64,000 nt of DNA from Leptolyngbya sp. FACHB-8 (lineage in GTDB: Bacteria; Cyanobacteriota; Cyanobacteriia; Elainellales; Elainellaceae): assembly GCF_014695575.1 (NCBI RefSeq), contig NZ_JACJOO010000079.1, positions 37,357-101,356 of the forward strand. Reading direction: 5' to 3'. Under the pieces are notes generated by a model that was given only the letters and a program-made list of their open reading frames with translations, made no database searches and was not told the origin of the DNA. Below are positions 54,971 to 63,803 of the stretch, piece after piece. A program made the translations under genes and the position numbers. Positions within the stretch are counted from its first letter, which is position 1. Every line of letters starts with the position of its first letter.

Positions 54971-55002
54971 TGTAGTATAAGCCTTGAAATTAAGGAGGAT
55001 CT

Positions 55003-55068
55003 ATGGCTGAGTCGGTTCTACCTTGCGAATTCAATCCGCTCACATCTGTGAGTTTGCAGAGGAACTGA
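55003..55068 (+). CDS. Putative 21-residue leader peptide of rsgA
   Basis: ATG at 55003 has an ideal ribosome-binding site, TAAGGAGGATCT, immediately upstream. The frame encodes MAESVLPCEFNPLTSVSLQR followed by N and a TGA stop at 55066. No homology is recognised; it may be a regulatory leader or the remnant of a lost gene. Its last codons overlap pairing segment 1 of the stem-loop arrangement described below. Confidence 0.5.
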   Translation: MAESVLPCEFNPLTSVSLQRN

Positions 55069-55125
55069 TTGCCGTCATCCGGCTCCTTTCCTCTGCGAAC
55101 CCCGACTTAACTTATTCGCAGAGGA
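55056..55125 (+). promoter_or_regulatory. Mutually exclusive stems before rsgA
   Basis: Segment 1 GCAGAGGAA (55056-55064), segment 2 TTCCTCTGCGAA (55088-55099) and segment 3 TTCGCAGAGGA (55115-55125). Segment 2 can pair with 1 (9 bp) or 3 (11 bp). Segment 3 holds GAGGA, the probable rsgA ribosome-binding site. The stop codon of the leader frame is at segment 1. Confidence 0.55.
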
Positions 55126-55134
55126 TACATTTCA

Positions 55135-56196
55135 ATGTCTCTAAAGTCTTTAGGTTGGGATGAGTTTTTCTCCCAGCGTTACGTTGCCTTTCAATCAGAG
55201 GGGTGGCGACCTGCCCGTGTGATGCAGGCCCATCGAGGTCTTTATCAGGTGCAGGGGGAACAGCATAGCCTCATGGCTGAGATCTCGGGCCGCTTTCGGC
55301 ATCAAACCGTTGATGCCCAGGATTTCCCTGCAGTAGGGGATTGGGTGCTGATCGAGGGTGAGGCTGAAGCACTGATTCATCACGTCCTGCCACGGAAAAG
55401 CACTTTTTCTCGGATGGCAGCAGGCTCCCGGCTTGAGGAACAGGTCGTAGCGGCCAATGTGGACACGGTTTTCCTCGTCTCGGGTCTGGATCACGACTTC
55501 AATCCCCGACGGATTGAGCGCTACTTGCTCCTCGCCTGGGAAAGTGGAGCCAATCCTGTCATTGTGCTGAATAAGGCGGATCAGTGCGATCGCCTCTCCT
55601 CTTGCATTGCCGAAGCAGAAGCCGTTGCCCCTGGGGTGCCCATTCACCCCATTAGCGCCCAATGGAATGAAGGATTGGATGCCCTCCATTCCTACCTGCA
55701 ACCGGGAAAAACCGTTGCTCTGTTAGGCTCGTCGGGCGTCGGAAAATCCACCCTGACAAACCAGTTGTTAGGGGAAGCCATGCAGGCCACCCAAGCCGTA
55801 CGTTCAGGCGACAGCCGGGGACGGCATACGACAACAGGGCGATCGCTCTTCCAACTCTCCTCGGGTGCACTTCTATTAGACACACCGGGGATGCGCGAGC
55901 TGCAACTCTGGGGCAGCGAGGACAGCCTCAGCCACACCTTCGAAGATGTCGAAGCGTTGGCAGAAGATTGTCGCTTTCGAGACTGCACCCATCAGGGAGA
56001 ACCGGGATGTGCCGTGGAAACAGCGATCGCAGAGGGGACTCTCGATCCAGAACGTTTCGCCAGTTACCAGAAGCTCCAACGCGAGCTGCAACACTTGGCT
56101 CGCAAACAGGATATGTCGGCGCAACTGGCGGAAAAGAAACGTTGGAAGCAAATTCACAAAAATATGCGGAGCCAGTTGAAGGCACGCGATCGTTAA
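55135..56196 (+). CDS. rsgA: Ribosome small subunit-dependent GTPase RsgA
   Basis: A 353-residue circularly permuted GTPase that assists 30S maturation. An N-terminal OB-fold is followed by GTPase motifs in permuted order: G4 [10 protein letters not shown]5 [11 protein letters not shown]1 [19 protein letters not shown]2/G3 RGRHTTTGR and [10 protein letters not shown], then the zinc finger [17 protein letters not shown] and a basic C-terminal helix. GAGGA lies 10 nt upstream of the ATG and can be masked in the stem described at 55088-55125. Confidence 0.96.
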   Translation: MSLKSLGWDEFFSQRYVAFQSEGWRPARVMQAHRGLYQVQGEQHSLMAEISGRFRHQTVDAQDFPAVGDWVLIEGEAEALIHHVLPRKSTFSRMAAGSRLEEQVVAANVDTVFLVSGLDHDFNPRRIERYLLLAWESGANPVIVLNKADQCDRLSSCIAEAEAVAPGVPIHPISAQWNEGLDALHSYLQPGKTVALLGSSGVGKSTLTNQLLGEAMQATQAVRSGDSRGRHTTTGRSLFQLSSGALLLDTPGMRELQLWGSEDSLSHTFEDVEALAEDCRFRDCTHQGEPGCAVETAIAEGTLDPERFASYQKLQRELQHLARKQDMSAQLAEKKRWKQIHKNMRSQLKARDR

Positions 56197-56420
56197 CCCC
56201 TGATGGGCTTCCCTTCTTCAAGCGGGTGGGGGGTGAAAGTGAGGGGCGATCGCTGAATCCCTCATCGGAAATCCCCCTTCCCCTTTCTCAAAAGGAAGGG
56301 CCAGTTATAGCCAATTGACCCTTGGCAAAAGCAGGTTTTCTACCCTCGCAGTCCTTTTAGGAGGTTGAGGGGGATCTCCAGCCTCTATCCATTCATTCTT
56401 CTAATTCAAGGAAAAGTCTT

Positions 56421-57602
56421 ATGCCCTACGATAAGCTGCCGCTAAAGACTCAGGCACCCGTACTCTCCTGGGCTAACCACGACCTCGGGCCTGACGAGAC
56501 TAAAATGGCCAAGAATGTGGCCTCTCTTCCCTTCGTATTTAAGCACGTAGCCTTGATGCCCGACGTCCATCTAGGCAAGGGTGCTCTGGTGGGTTCTGTA
56601 GTGGCCACCAAAGATGCCATTATCCCCGCTGCCGTTGGGGTCGACATCGGGTGCGGCATGTGCGCTGTACAAACTCCTTTCACCGCTAACCAGTTAGACG
56701 GCAAGCTGAAGCAGATTCGTCTGGATATTGAAGCAGCCATTCCCACAGGTTTCAACGAAAACAAGGAGGTGAGCAAGCAGGTTTACAACTGGCAGGGTTG
56801 GAACCAGTTCAAAAATCTGCACGCCGGGGTGCAACACCTGGAAACGAAGGCTCTCCGGCAAATGGGCTCTCTAGGGGGCGGCAACCATTTCATTGAAGTA
56901 TGCCTGGACGCCCAGGAGCAGGTATGGCTGATGCTACATTCTGGCTCCCGCAACATCGGCAACATGCTGGCCCAGCGGCACATGAATACGGCTAAGGAGC
57001 TGGCTAAGTTGACCGACACCAAGCTGCCCGACCCAGACCTGGCTCATTTTGTGAAGGGTACTCCTGAGTTCGCCGCCTACTGGCGCGACTTACAGTGGGC
57101 GCAGAACTATGCCCGCTATAACCGGGATGTGATGATGGAGCGGTTCCGCCGCATTATCGAGAAGCACCTGGCTGGAGGCAAGCCTACCCAATCTAAGTTG
57201 CAGGTAAACTGCCACCACAACTATGCCGAGCAGGAAATCCATTACGGCGAGGAGGTATACGTCACCCGCAAGGGGGCTGTGCGCGCCCGCCAGGAAGACT
57301 ATGGCATTATCCCTGGTTCCATGGGAGCGAAGTCCTTTATTGTGAAGGGTAAGGGGTCGGCTGAGAGCTACTGTTCTTGCTCTCACGGTGCAGGGCGGTT
57401 GATGTCTCGCAACAAGGCAAAGAATGCTTTTACCCTGGATGACCTGATTCAACAAACCCAGGGCGTTGAGTGCCGTAAAGACCCTGGTGTGCTGGATGAA
57501 ATTCCTGCAGCCTATAAGCCTATCGATCAGGTTATGACGAACCAGTCTGACCTGGTTGAAGTAGTAGCAACCTTAAAGCAAGTTGTCTGTGTCAAGGGCT
57601 AG
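56421..57602 (+). CDS. rtcB: RNA-splicing ligase RtcB
   Basis: A 393-residue GTP- and Mn-dependent RNA ligase that joins 2',3'-cyclic phosphate to 5'-hydroxyl ends in RNA repair or tRNA splicing. Family metal and guanylate motifs: VALMPDVHLGKGALVGSV, VGVDIGCGMCAVQT, LGGGNHFIEV, LHSGSRNIGN, VNCHHNYAEQE, and SCSHGAGRLMSRNKAK with the guanylylated histidine. The neighbouring partner archease is not present. A hairpin follows the stop. Confidence 0.96.
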   Translation: MPYDKLPLKTQAPVLSWANHDLGPDETKMAKNVASLPFVFKHVALMPDVHLGKGALVGSVVATKDAIIPAAVGVDIGCGMCAVQTPFTANQLDGKLKQIRLDIEAAIPTGFNENKEVSKQVYNWQGWNQFKNLHAGVQHLETKALRQMGSLGGGNHFIEVCLDAQEQVWLMLHSGSRNIGNMLAQRHMNTAKELAKLTDTKLPDPDLAHFVKGTPEFAAYWRDLQWAQNYARYNRDVMMERFRRIIEKHLAGGKPTQSKLQVNCHHNYAEQEIHYGEEVYVTRKGAVRARQEDYGIIPGSMGAKSFIVKGKGSAESYCSCSHGAGRLMSRNKAKNAFTLDDLIQQTQGVECRKDPGVLDEIPAAYKPIDQVMTNQSDLVEVVATLKQVVCVKG

Positions 57603-57609
57603 CACTCCA

Positions 57610-57646
57610 TCCGGTTGAATAATCATGATCGGGTTATTCAACCGGA
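57610..57646 (+). terminator. rtcB terminator-like palindrome
   Basis: TCCGGTTGAATAA and TTATTCAACCGGA around TCATGATCGGG, 7 nt after the stop codon. Confidence 0.65.
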
Positions 57647-57723
57647 ATTAACAGGCTAAGCCATTCAACTCAACAGCTCACCCTTATCGTTAGGCACTTC
57701 GTTGAGAAACACCGTCTTTAACC

Positions 57724-58245
57724 ATGTGTGATGCGCTCATTACCAAAATTAAACAGGCTTTCGCCAACGTGAACTATCCTGGCGATGAGAATCTTACACA
57801 TAGTACCTACGGCGATGAACCCGCAGCTCTCGTAACCGAGTTCTGTGGAAAAACCGATTGGCAGAAGCTGGATGCTAAATTTCTTGACCAAGCTCCTGAT
57901 GGTTGGGGAAGTGCTCTGTCCTTCTTCTCTAATGATGCACTTCGGTTTTATCTTCCCGCTTACATGATTGCTGATATTCGCGGTCAATTGATGTGCTCCG
58001 ATCCATCAATTCGCTTGTGTTTGAGCTTGACACCGATGGTGGAGAAAAAGAAGATTGCCAAGATCTGGGGCGGTGGCACGATGGGAGAACGCGCCCGCGA
58101 AGAATTTGACCGCTATGATGCTCAACAAGTATCCGCTATTGTTGAGTATCTTTGGTGGAAGCTCGAATCTGGTGACGACTATGACCTCGTGATTGAGCAA
58201 GCCATGGAGAATTATTGGTTGAACCGTGAGATGGGTAGTTACTGA
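57724..58245 (+). CDS. DUF6714-like protein
   Basis: A 173-residue soluble protein. The segment APDGWGSALSFFSNDALRFY followed by LPAYMIADIRGQL resembles the DUF6714 family, for which I know no established function. The C-terminal half (YDAQQVSAIVEYLWWKLE) is helical. It lies 120 bp after rtcB and 17 bp before the cupin gene on the same strand, so the last two are probably co-transcribed. Confidence 0.65.
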   Translation: MCDALITKIKQAFANVNYPGDENLTHSTYGDEPAALVTEFCGKTDWQKLDAKFLDQAPDGWGSALSFFSNDALRFYLPAYMIADIRGQLMCSDPSIRLCLSLTPMVEKKKIAKIWGGGTMGERAREEFDRYDAQQVSAIVEYLWWKLESGDDYDLVIEQAMENYWLNREMGSY

Positions 58246-58262
58246 CGAGGATATCGTTTTTT

Positions 58263-58745
58263 ATGGATAAGTACATTCTTAAAAAAGAGGAAATCGAGAA
58301 CTACGCAGGGATTGAGAAAACACATTTTCTCAATGAAAATGCCCGTCGGCTTAATAAGTCATTGGGGGATTTGACCGGCTTAACGGGCATTGGTTTTCAT
58401 ATCATTGAGGTTCAGCCAGGTTGCGAATCGACAGAGTTGCATCGGCATTATCACGAAGATGAATGTGTTTATATTCTTGAAGGTGAAGCAGAAGCCACTA
58501 TTGGCGATCAAAAATACGCTGTAAAAGCAGGAGATTTTATTGGCTACCGTGCTGGCGGAGAGGCTCACTGTCTCAGAAATAACGGTGACACTGTCCTCAA
58601 ATGCATTGTTGTAGGGCAACGCCTGGAACACGATGTCGGAGATTATCCAAACCAGAAAAAACGTATTTATCGCAACAAAGGGCTAACGTGGAACCTGGTA
58701 GATATTGAGAACATCAGCGAACCTGCGGCTGGTAAAAAGATTTAG
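58263..58745 (+). CDS. Cupin domain protein
   Basis: A 160-residue single-domain cupin. Motif 1 is ELHRHYHEDECVYILEG (two His and a Glu as metal ligands) and motif 2 is GDFIGYRAGGEAHCLRNNG, with a further His. The fold binds a divalent metal and may be an enzyme or a sensor. It starts 17 nt after the DUF6714-like gene. The substrate is unknown. Confidence 0.9.
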   Translation: MDKYILKKEEIENYAGIEKTHFLNENARRLNKSLGDLTGLTGIGFHIIEVQPGCESTELHRHYHEDECVYILEGEAEATIGDQKYAVKAGDFIGYRAGGEAHCLRNNGDTVLKCIVVGQRLEHDVGDYPNQKKRIYRNKGLTWNLVDIENISEPAAGKKI

Positions 58746-58780
58746 TATTACTCCCAAGGAACTCACAATCTCTTTTGTAT

Positions 58781-58818
58781 AGGAACGAGTGGAGGGCGAT
58801 CGCCCTCCACTCGCTCCT
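58781..58818 (+). repeat. Palindrome centred on HIP1
   Basis: AGGAACGAGTGGAGGGCGAT and near-complement; the centre is GCGATCGC, the HIP1 octamer, so there is no loop. It lies 36 nt after the cupin stop. Confidence 0.7.
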
Positions 58819-58837
58819 AAAAAACACCTATTTCTTT

Positions 58838-58886
58838 CACTTCTCCCAGGGTGAAACCGTTTCACGGTTTCACCCTGGGAGAAGTG
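58838..58886. repeat. Palindrome, possible degenerate family B
   Basis: CACTTCTCCCAGGGTGAAAC and perfect complement around TTC. A family B-like half frame follows, ending near 58940. Confidence 0.7.
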
Positions 58887-59252
58887 TGTATCTTGCACCG
58901 CTCTAAAACCAAGGTTGAGTCAAGCGCAAAGGGCTGCATAAGAACGGGGCATGAGGAGCGATCGCAACACCCAACAATTCACAGCCTTCAAATGAAACTA
59001 TGCCAGAGCATGTTACTGATACATTGCTTTGCAGAAAATTGGGATAGTAGTTTTCGCGTATATCTCCCGATATGTCAGCCGCAAAAATACGCATAAACCA
59101 CAGGCCAGAGATAATAATCTCTCATGAATCTATATCAACTGATTTAGTCGTTCTATATTCATCAGAACTTCACAGGCTCAGCGAACTGGACTATCGACGA
59201 CCTAATGGGTAAGGGATAGCTTAGACGCATCCGTCTCTTGGCTGAATTCATC

Positions 59253-60218
59253 ATGGTAATTACGCACCAGGCTGAATCCCACATCGGGAAGGTGGCAAAA
59301 CTTGCCACTAAGGTTGTGAACACCGTCCGAGAAAACCAGGTTTGCCTGACTGAAGATCCAAGTTTTTACTGGATGAGGACTCTAGCTCGATTTCAGCGAG
59401 TCCGAGAGTGGGCGACCTCAACTCCGGAGAGTAATGCTCAGGCCTCTACGCTGCTCCCCTCCGATTGCCTTTTCATCAAAAATTCCTTTGACCGCGTTAG
59501 CCAAATTTTGGAGCAGGATGGCTACTACCAGGGTTTGCAACTCTCCTCTAAAACTCTTGCTGCCTTTTTGAAGTTTGCAGAAACAACGCCCTGCTACGCC
59601 AACCGAAATCCTGACTTAAAGTTTCTCTTGCATGAACGCTCTGCTCTAGAAGCGAAGTTAGGACGGCCCATTTTATTGGGTAGTTACTTCGATGCCCATG
59701 AAGCCTTCCAGCCGTTTCAGGCATTGAAGACAGACCCCTTGTTGTTGGCGATCGCATCTACCTACCTGGGTCGAGAACCCCAATACCATCGAGGCGAGAT
59801 CGCCTGGAGTTTCCCAGCACCCGCCAGTGAAGCTGAAAAGCTAGCTGCAGCCCAAGTTTTGCACTGCGACATTAACGATTACAAAACCATCAAATTCTTC
59901 TTCTACCTGACGGATGTGGATGCCGAGAGCGGCCCCCATGTCTATCTCAGAGGCACCCATCGAAATCGCAAGTTGCATCACCAGTTCATGGGTCAACGGT
60001 GCGCTAGTATCCCCGACGAAACGTTGATCGAAACCTACGGTGCAGACTCTGTTGAAACGGTGTGTGGTCCTGCCGGGTTTGGGTTTGCCGGCGATCCTTA
60101 CACTTTCCACAAAGGGACAACCCCAACTCGCCATCCCCGGCTCTTGCTGCAGATGGAATTTGGGATCAATCAGTATAAGATGTGGCATTTTGACACCAAC
60201 CACACCAAGCAGAATTGA
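59253..60218 (+). CDS. Phytanoyl-CoA dioxygenase (PhyH)-like protein
   Basis: A 321-residue member of the Fe(II)/2-oxoglutarate oxygenase superfamily. Metal ligands fit: the HxD motif in VLHCDINDYKTIKFF and the distal His in DPYTFHKGTTPTRHPRLLL, with an Arg for 2-oxoglutarate. The middle has FFYLTDVDAESGPHVYLRGTH, typical of the family. Such enzymes hydroxylate small molecules; the substrate is unknown. ATG 59253 (MVITHQAES) is preferred over TTG 59238. Confidence 0.86.
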   Translation: MVITHQAESHIGKVAKLATKVVNTVRENQVCLTEDPSFYWMRTLARFQRVREWATSTPESNAQASTLLPSDCLFIKNSFDRVSQILEQDGYYQGLQLSSKTLAAFLKFAETTPCYANRNPDLKFLLHERSALEAKLGRPILLGSYFDAHEAFQPFQALKTDPLLLAIASTYLGREPQYHRGEIAWSFPAPASEAEKLAAAQVLHCDINDYKTIKFFFYLTDVDAESGPHVYLRGTHRNRKLHHQFMGQRCASIPDETLIETYGADSVETVCGPAGFGFAGDPYTFHKGTTPTRHPRLLLQMEFGINQYKMWHFDTNHTKQN

Positions 60219-60225
60219 GTAGGCG

Positions 60226-60293
60226 TCCTGCATAAATCAGTTTTTGAGGACGTAATTGTTGCTCGGCTTTGCCGAGCAACAATTTATGCAGGA
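60226..60293 (+). repeat. Palindromic element, family E copy 2
   Basis: Outer arms TCCTGCATAAAT and ATTTATGCAGGA (60226-60293) and an inner perfect stem ATTGTTGCTCGGC-TTT (60255-60283). The 5' half has an extra unpaired segment, as if part of an older stem had been replaced. The outer arms match family E at 20311. Confidence 0.75.
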
Positions 60294-60395
60294 AGTCTAA
60301 TCTCGCTAGGTGGCCTGAGAGACTAGACCGTCCGTGATACGGGCGGTCCAGCTCAGGTCTTATGTTGAATTGAGTTGAGCAACCGACCAGGGTTC

Positions 60396-62543
60396 TTATT
60401 TAAAATAAATCAACAAGTTCACGCCTGGAATGGTACGCGAAAGCGTCCACAACAGTAATGCAATATAGAGCAATCCTAATGTCCACTGGTACCACATCAG
60501 TGTTGTGATAATCCCCGGCAGATGCTCATCCCGCAGACGAATATCATTGAAGCCAAAGCGGAGCAAATTATTCAAACTGAGATCAAGATAGTTGAGCCAA
60601 TTCCAACGACGATCCCACAGGATTGGAGCGAAGCGTTCACGAAACATCGGGTAGCGAGGAATAATTGGCAGGCGATTAATCAGAATACGCAGTTGGCGGA
60701 GACTGGCATCCTCCACAAAGTAGCTGGTGTCGAGTAGATCATGATAGCGGCCCTGCTGGTAAAGCCGCGCTATTAACAACACCGGGACGGGCACTGAAAA
60801 CAGACCTAAACAGAGCAGCGTCAGCCACGGATACTCGGCATTGCGGAAAATGGCATAGAGGCCGAACAGAGTGAGTACGCCGCTACTTCCCAACATCCAG
60901 GCTGCCTCTTCCCAGGTAGGCGCGATCGCTTTAGGGCGCAGGCGACGAAACCGATCAATCAACCAGAACACCAGACTGTAGAAGGCGATCGCCACCACTC
61001 CCACGCCAAACACCAGTTGCCCGTTCGTTCCAAAGGCTGTGAGCAGCAGCACACTACTCAGCAACAACCAGCGAAAGGCCATGCCCAACCAGGCAGGACC
61101 TGCACGGTGAACCGTGGCAACAATGCGATCGCGCACCTTCACATAGGTTGCCAGGTCAAACCCCTCTAGCTTTAGCACGTCTGTCGTGCTGCGAAATCGT
61201 TGCTGAAGGCGATATTCGACAATCCGGGTAGCCTGATCTGCGGTAAAGCCCACTCGTTGCAATTCCGATTCAGATGCCGTGTTCAGATTGACACCCGACA
61301 ACTCCCGCTGAATTTGCTGGAGCCTTAACTTCTGGGATAAATAACTAATTCGATTCGCATCCGGAATCTGTTCTAAAGAACGAAAGTTGCGAACTAAATT
61401 CCGCAGCAACGTCTCATTACCCAAAAGCGTTGGCACTGAAATGACGTTTCCAATCTGGCCACTATTACCCAAAATGGTTCCCGTGTCGGGGCTGAATTGC
61501 ATTCCGGCTACATTCAGATAAGCTCCTGGGGCAAAGCTGGCATCTCCAAAATCTGCCTGGCTTAATATCGCAGCCCCCCGCAAGTTCACGGGTTGCCCAA
61601 ACTGCACCTCGCGAAAACTGACAGGCTGATTAAAATTAGCCTCCGACAAAAAGAGTGCCTTGCTAAATTGGCTGCGATCGAAGTCGGCCATGCCCTGCCA
61701 GGTCGTCTGAGCAAAATCTGCATTACCCTCCCACTGGATACGGGTCAGATTCACATTGCGCTGAAACAACGCTTTATTGAAGTTGGTCGTATCCTGAAAC
61801 TCGCTGCCCTGGAATGTTACGTCCTCCTGAAAGCGGGCCTGACTAAAGCTGGTGCGTTCAAAGAAAATAGCGTTGCGAAACCGGGCAGTTTGGCGGAACA
61901 ATGCCCCTGACAGAACAGCCGGTTGACTAAAGCGGGTTTCAGACCAATCCACCCCCTGCACAAAATCGACTCCGATCGCCTCTAACCCCTGTAAGAAAAA
62001 GGTGTTAGCAAAGTTAGCAGCCCCCTCAAAGCGAGCCTGGGTAAGACGCACAATCCCCCGTAACACCGTGATCTGAAGTTGGGGTGCCTGCGTTTGTGTC
62101 AGGAGCGATCGCGACAACTGACTGAGTTGAGCAATTCGACGGCGATCGCGCTTCAACTGCGCCTGCTCAGCATCGGTATAAGTAGCCGACAAATCCTCCC
62201 CCAATAAGGATTTAAGCCCCAACTTGCTGATACTAAAATCCCCTTGAATGAGCGAGTAACTGAGATCGATACCGAGGGGATCTGGGGAACGGGCGAGGCG
62301 ATCGCGCAATAACCGATAAAAGTCATCCCGAAACGCTCCATTCTCAGACCGCAAATCAATGACGGTACGACGTAAGTCCACCACCGATTGCCCTTCCACC
62401 TGGAGTGGTTTCCGCAACCGTTGCTGCAGCACCTCCAGGGTGAGGGGGACACGATCGGGTTGGGCGATCGCCCCCCACGCCGGAGTTGGCAACCCTAACA
62501 AACTCAACACCAACAGGAAAACAAGAACCAGCCGTCGCGCCAT
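60396..62543 (-). CDS. Pentapeptide-repeat / helix-hairpin-helix membrane protein
   Basis: A 715-residue protein. Signal peptide (residues 1-25, ending TPAWGA); about 190 residues of mixed sequence; pentapeptide repeats (about 170-340; ARFEGAANFANTFF, ARFQEDVTFQGSEFQ, NFNKALFQRNVNL) forming a right-handed quadrilateral helix; a ComEA-like HhH region (VNLNTASESELQRVGFTADQ) near 420-470; then several transmembrane helices up to the C-terminus. The repeat part should lie outside the cytoplasm. The combination is unusual. It is 1 nt downstream of the quinone oxidoreductase stop codon. Confidence 0.85.
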   Translation of the reverse strand: MARRLVLVFLLVLSLLGLPTPAWGAIAQPDRVPLTLEVLQQRLRKPLQVEGQSVVDLRRTVIDLRSENGAFRDDFYRLLRDRLARSPDPLGIDLSYSLIQGDFSISKLGLKSLLGEDLSATYTDAEQAQLKRDRRRIAQLSQLSRSLLTQTQAPQLQITVLRGIVRLTQARFEGAANFANTFFLQGLEAIGVDFVQGVDWSETRFSQPAVLSGALFRQTARFRNAIFFERTSFSQARFQEDVTFQGSEFQDTTNFNKALFQRNVNLTRIQWEGNADFAQTTWQGMADFDRSQFSKALFLSEANFNQPVSFREVQFGQPVNLRGAAILSQADFGDASFAPGAYLNVAGMQFSPDTGTILGNSGQIGNVISVPTLLGNETLLRNLVRNFRSLEQIPDANRISYLSQKLRLQQIQRELSGVNLNTASESELQRVGFTADQATRIVEYRLQQRFRSTTDVLKLEGFDLATYVKVRDRIVATVHRAGPAWLGMAFRWLLLSSVLLLTAFGTNGQLVFGVGVVAIAFYSLVFWLIDRFRRLRPKAIAPTWEEAAWMLGSSGVLTLFGLYAIFRNAEYPWLTLLCLGLFSVPVPVLLIARLYQQGRYHDLLDTSYFVEDASLRQLRILINRLPIIPRYPMFRERFAPILWDRRWNWLNYLDLSLNNLLRFGFNDIRLRDEHLPGIITTLMWYQWTLGLLYIALLLWTLSRTIPGVNLLIYFK

Positions 62544-62544
62544 A

Positions 62545-63543
62545 CTATTCCATGACCAAAGCCAACTTGCCCAAAAATCCCCCCTGCTCTAAAAGTTTAT
62601 GGGCTTCTGCTGCCTGCTCTAAGGGAAAGGTCTGAGCCAGGTGAATTTTCAAATCACCGCTATCAATGCGGCGAGCACATTGTCGCAGAATTTCGGTTTG
62701 CGCTTCTTGAGCCGACTTCAAACCTTGCAACAGAGGTGTCAGCATGAGTTCAAAGCTGAAACGGAGGTTGCGATCGCGCGCCACTTTCCAGGTCGTCTCC
62801 GCATCTGGAGCCAGAATTGTCACCACGTCACCATAAATCTTAGTAGCCGCAAAGCACTGGGAGAGTACCGTCCCCCCGACTGTATCAAGGGCCAAGTCTA
62901 CCCCCTTGCCTTCCGTCCAATCCAGTACCGTCTGCACAGGATCTACCTCGGCGTAGCGAATGACCAGGTCGGCTCCCAGGTTGTGTGCCATCGTTGCCTT
63001 TTCAAGGCTGCTCACTGTTGCGCACACCCGAGCCCCATGCTGCTTCGCCAGTTGGATTGCCACATGGCCCACACCACCCGCTCCGGCCTGTACCAATACC
63101 GTTTGCCCAGACTGTAAACGGCCTCGATCAAACAACGCTTCCCAGGCTGTAATCGCCACCAAAGGCACCGCCGCGGCTTCCGCAAAACTCAGAGTAGCAG
63201 GCTTAGGGGCCAGAAATGCCTCATCTACCACGGCATACTCAGCGTAGGTGCCGGGATGCGCGCCCAAGCCCCCATTGCAGAAGTACACCTCATCACCAAC
63301 GTGAAACTGTCGGACATCTGGCCCAACGGCCTCCACAACTCCGGCCCCATCCAGCCCTAATACAGCAGGCATTCGATCAGGAAAGAAGGTACCTCGCTGG
63401 CGCAACTTTGTATCAATGGGATTGATGCCAGCAGCCTTTAACTTGACGAGCACATCAGTACTGGACTGAAGCTCAGGTTCAGGGTACTCCTGATAGACCA
63501 GAACAGAAGGATCACCTGCGGCAGTCATGACGGTTGCTTTCAT
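62545..63543 (-). CDS. Zinc-less MDR quinone oxidoreductase family protein
   Basis: A 332-residue medium-chain dehydrogenase/reductase. It has the MKATVMTAAGDPSVLVYQEY start, GLDGAGVVEAVGPDV, the Rossmann nucleotide motif VLVQAGAGGVGHVAIQLAKQ (NADPH) and VDLALDTVGG. Catalytic zinc cysteines are absent, as in quinone oxidoreductases. ATG at 63543 gives the family start. The pentapeptide/HhH membrane gene begins 1 nt after its stop codon, so the two form an operon. Confidence 0.93.
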   Translation of the reverse strand: MKATVMTAAGDPSVLVYQEYPEPELQSSTDVLVKLKAAGINPIDTKLRQRGTFFPDRMPAVLGLDGAGVVEAVGPDVRQFHVGDEVYFCNGGLGAHPGTYAEYAVVDEAFLAPKPATLSFAEAAAVPLVAITAWEALFDRGRLQSGQTVLVQAGAGGVGHVAIQLAKQHGARVCATVSSLEKATMAHNLGADLVIRYAEVDPVQTVLDWTEGKGVDLALDTVGGTVLSQCFAATKIYGDVVTILAPDAETTWKVARDRNLRFSFELMLTPLLQGLKSAQEAQTEILRQCARRIDSGDLKIHLAQTFPLEQAAEAHKLLEQGGFLGKLALVME

Positions 63544-63672
63544 GGTAGATGAAGGGGCGATCGCCCTCAGCAATAAATCCACCCGCCCATTCTATACGCA
63601 TCACCCTGGGTGTCAGGAACGAGAAGAACAAATGCAAAGCCCTCATTCTCTTTCGGCATCTGCTTCTATTTC

Positions 63673-63755
63673 AACCCGAATTCGGGATCAGCCAAAGTCC
63701 CCTTTTTGCGTTCGCGTTGTGCACGCAAAAAGGGGACTTCGGTTGAACTGAGGTT
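63673..63755. repeat. Palindromic element, family C copy 3
   Basis: AACCCGAATTCGGGATCAGC left and TTGAACTGAGGTT right frame the inner stem 63695-63739 (AAGTCCCCTTTTTGCG and complement). The left half matches the minus strand of the copy at 50354 (GTTCGGGATAAGCTGAAGTG). Confidence 0.75.
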
Positions 63756-63803
63756 ATTTCAAATTAACGATTCTCAATCATGCTCTCTCTTACGTTAGTT
63801 CGG

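Larger units (their letters stand above)
58746..59252. other. Gap with two palindromes
   Basis: Two adjacent stems at 58781-58818 and 58838-58886; the latter is followed by TTGAGTCAAGCGCAAAGGGC, which resembles the right frame of family B. No gene is supported in the remaining 350 bp. Confidence 0.55.

Noticed and set aside
54991..55068. Riboswitch before rsgA
   Set aside because: No known aptamer fold was recognised; the alternative-stem arrangement with a small frame explains the structure better.
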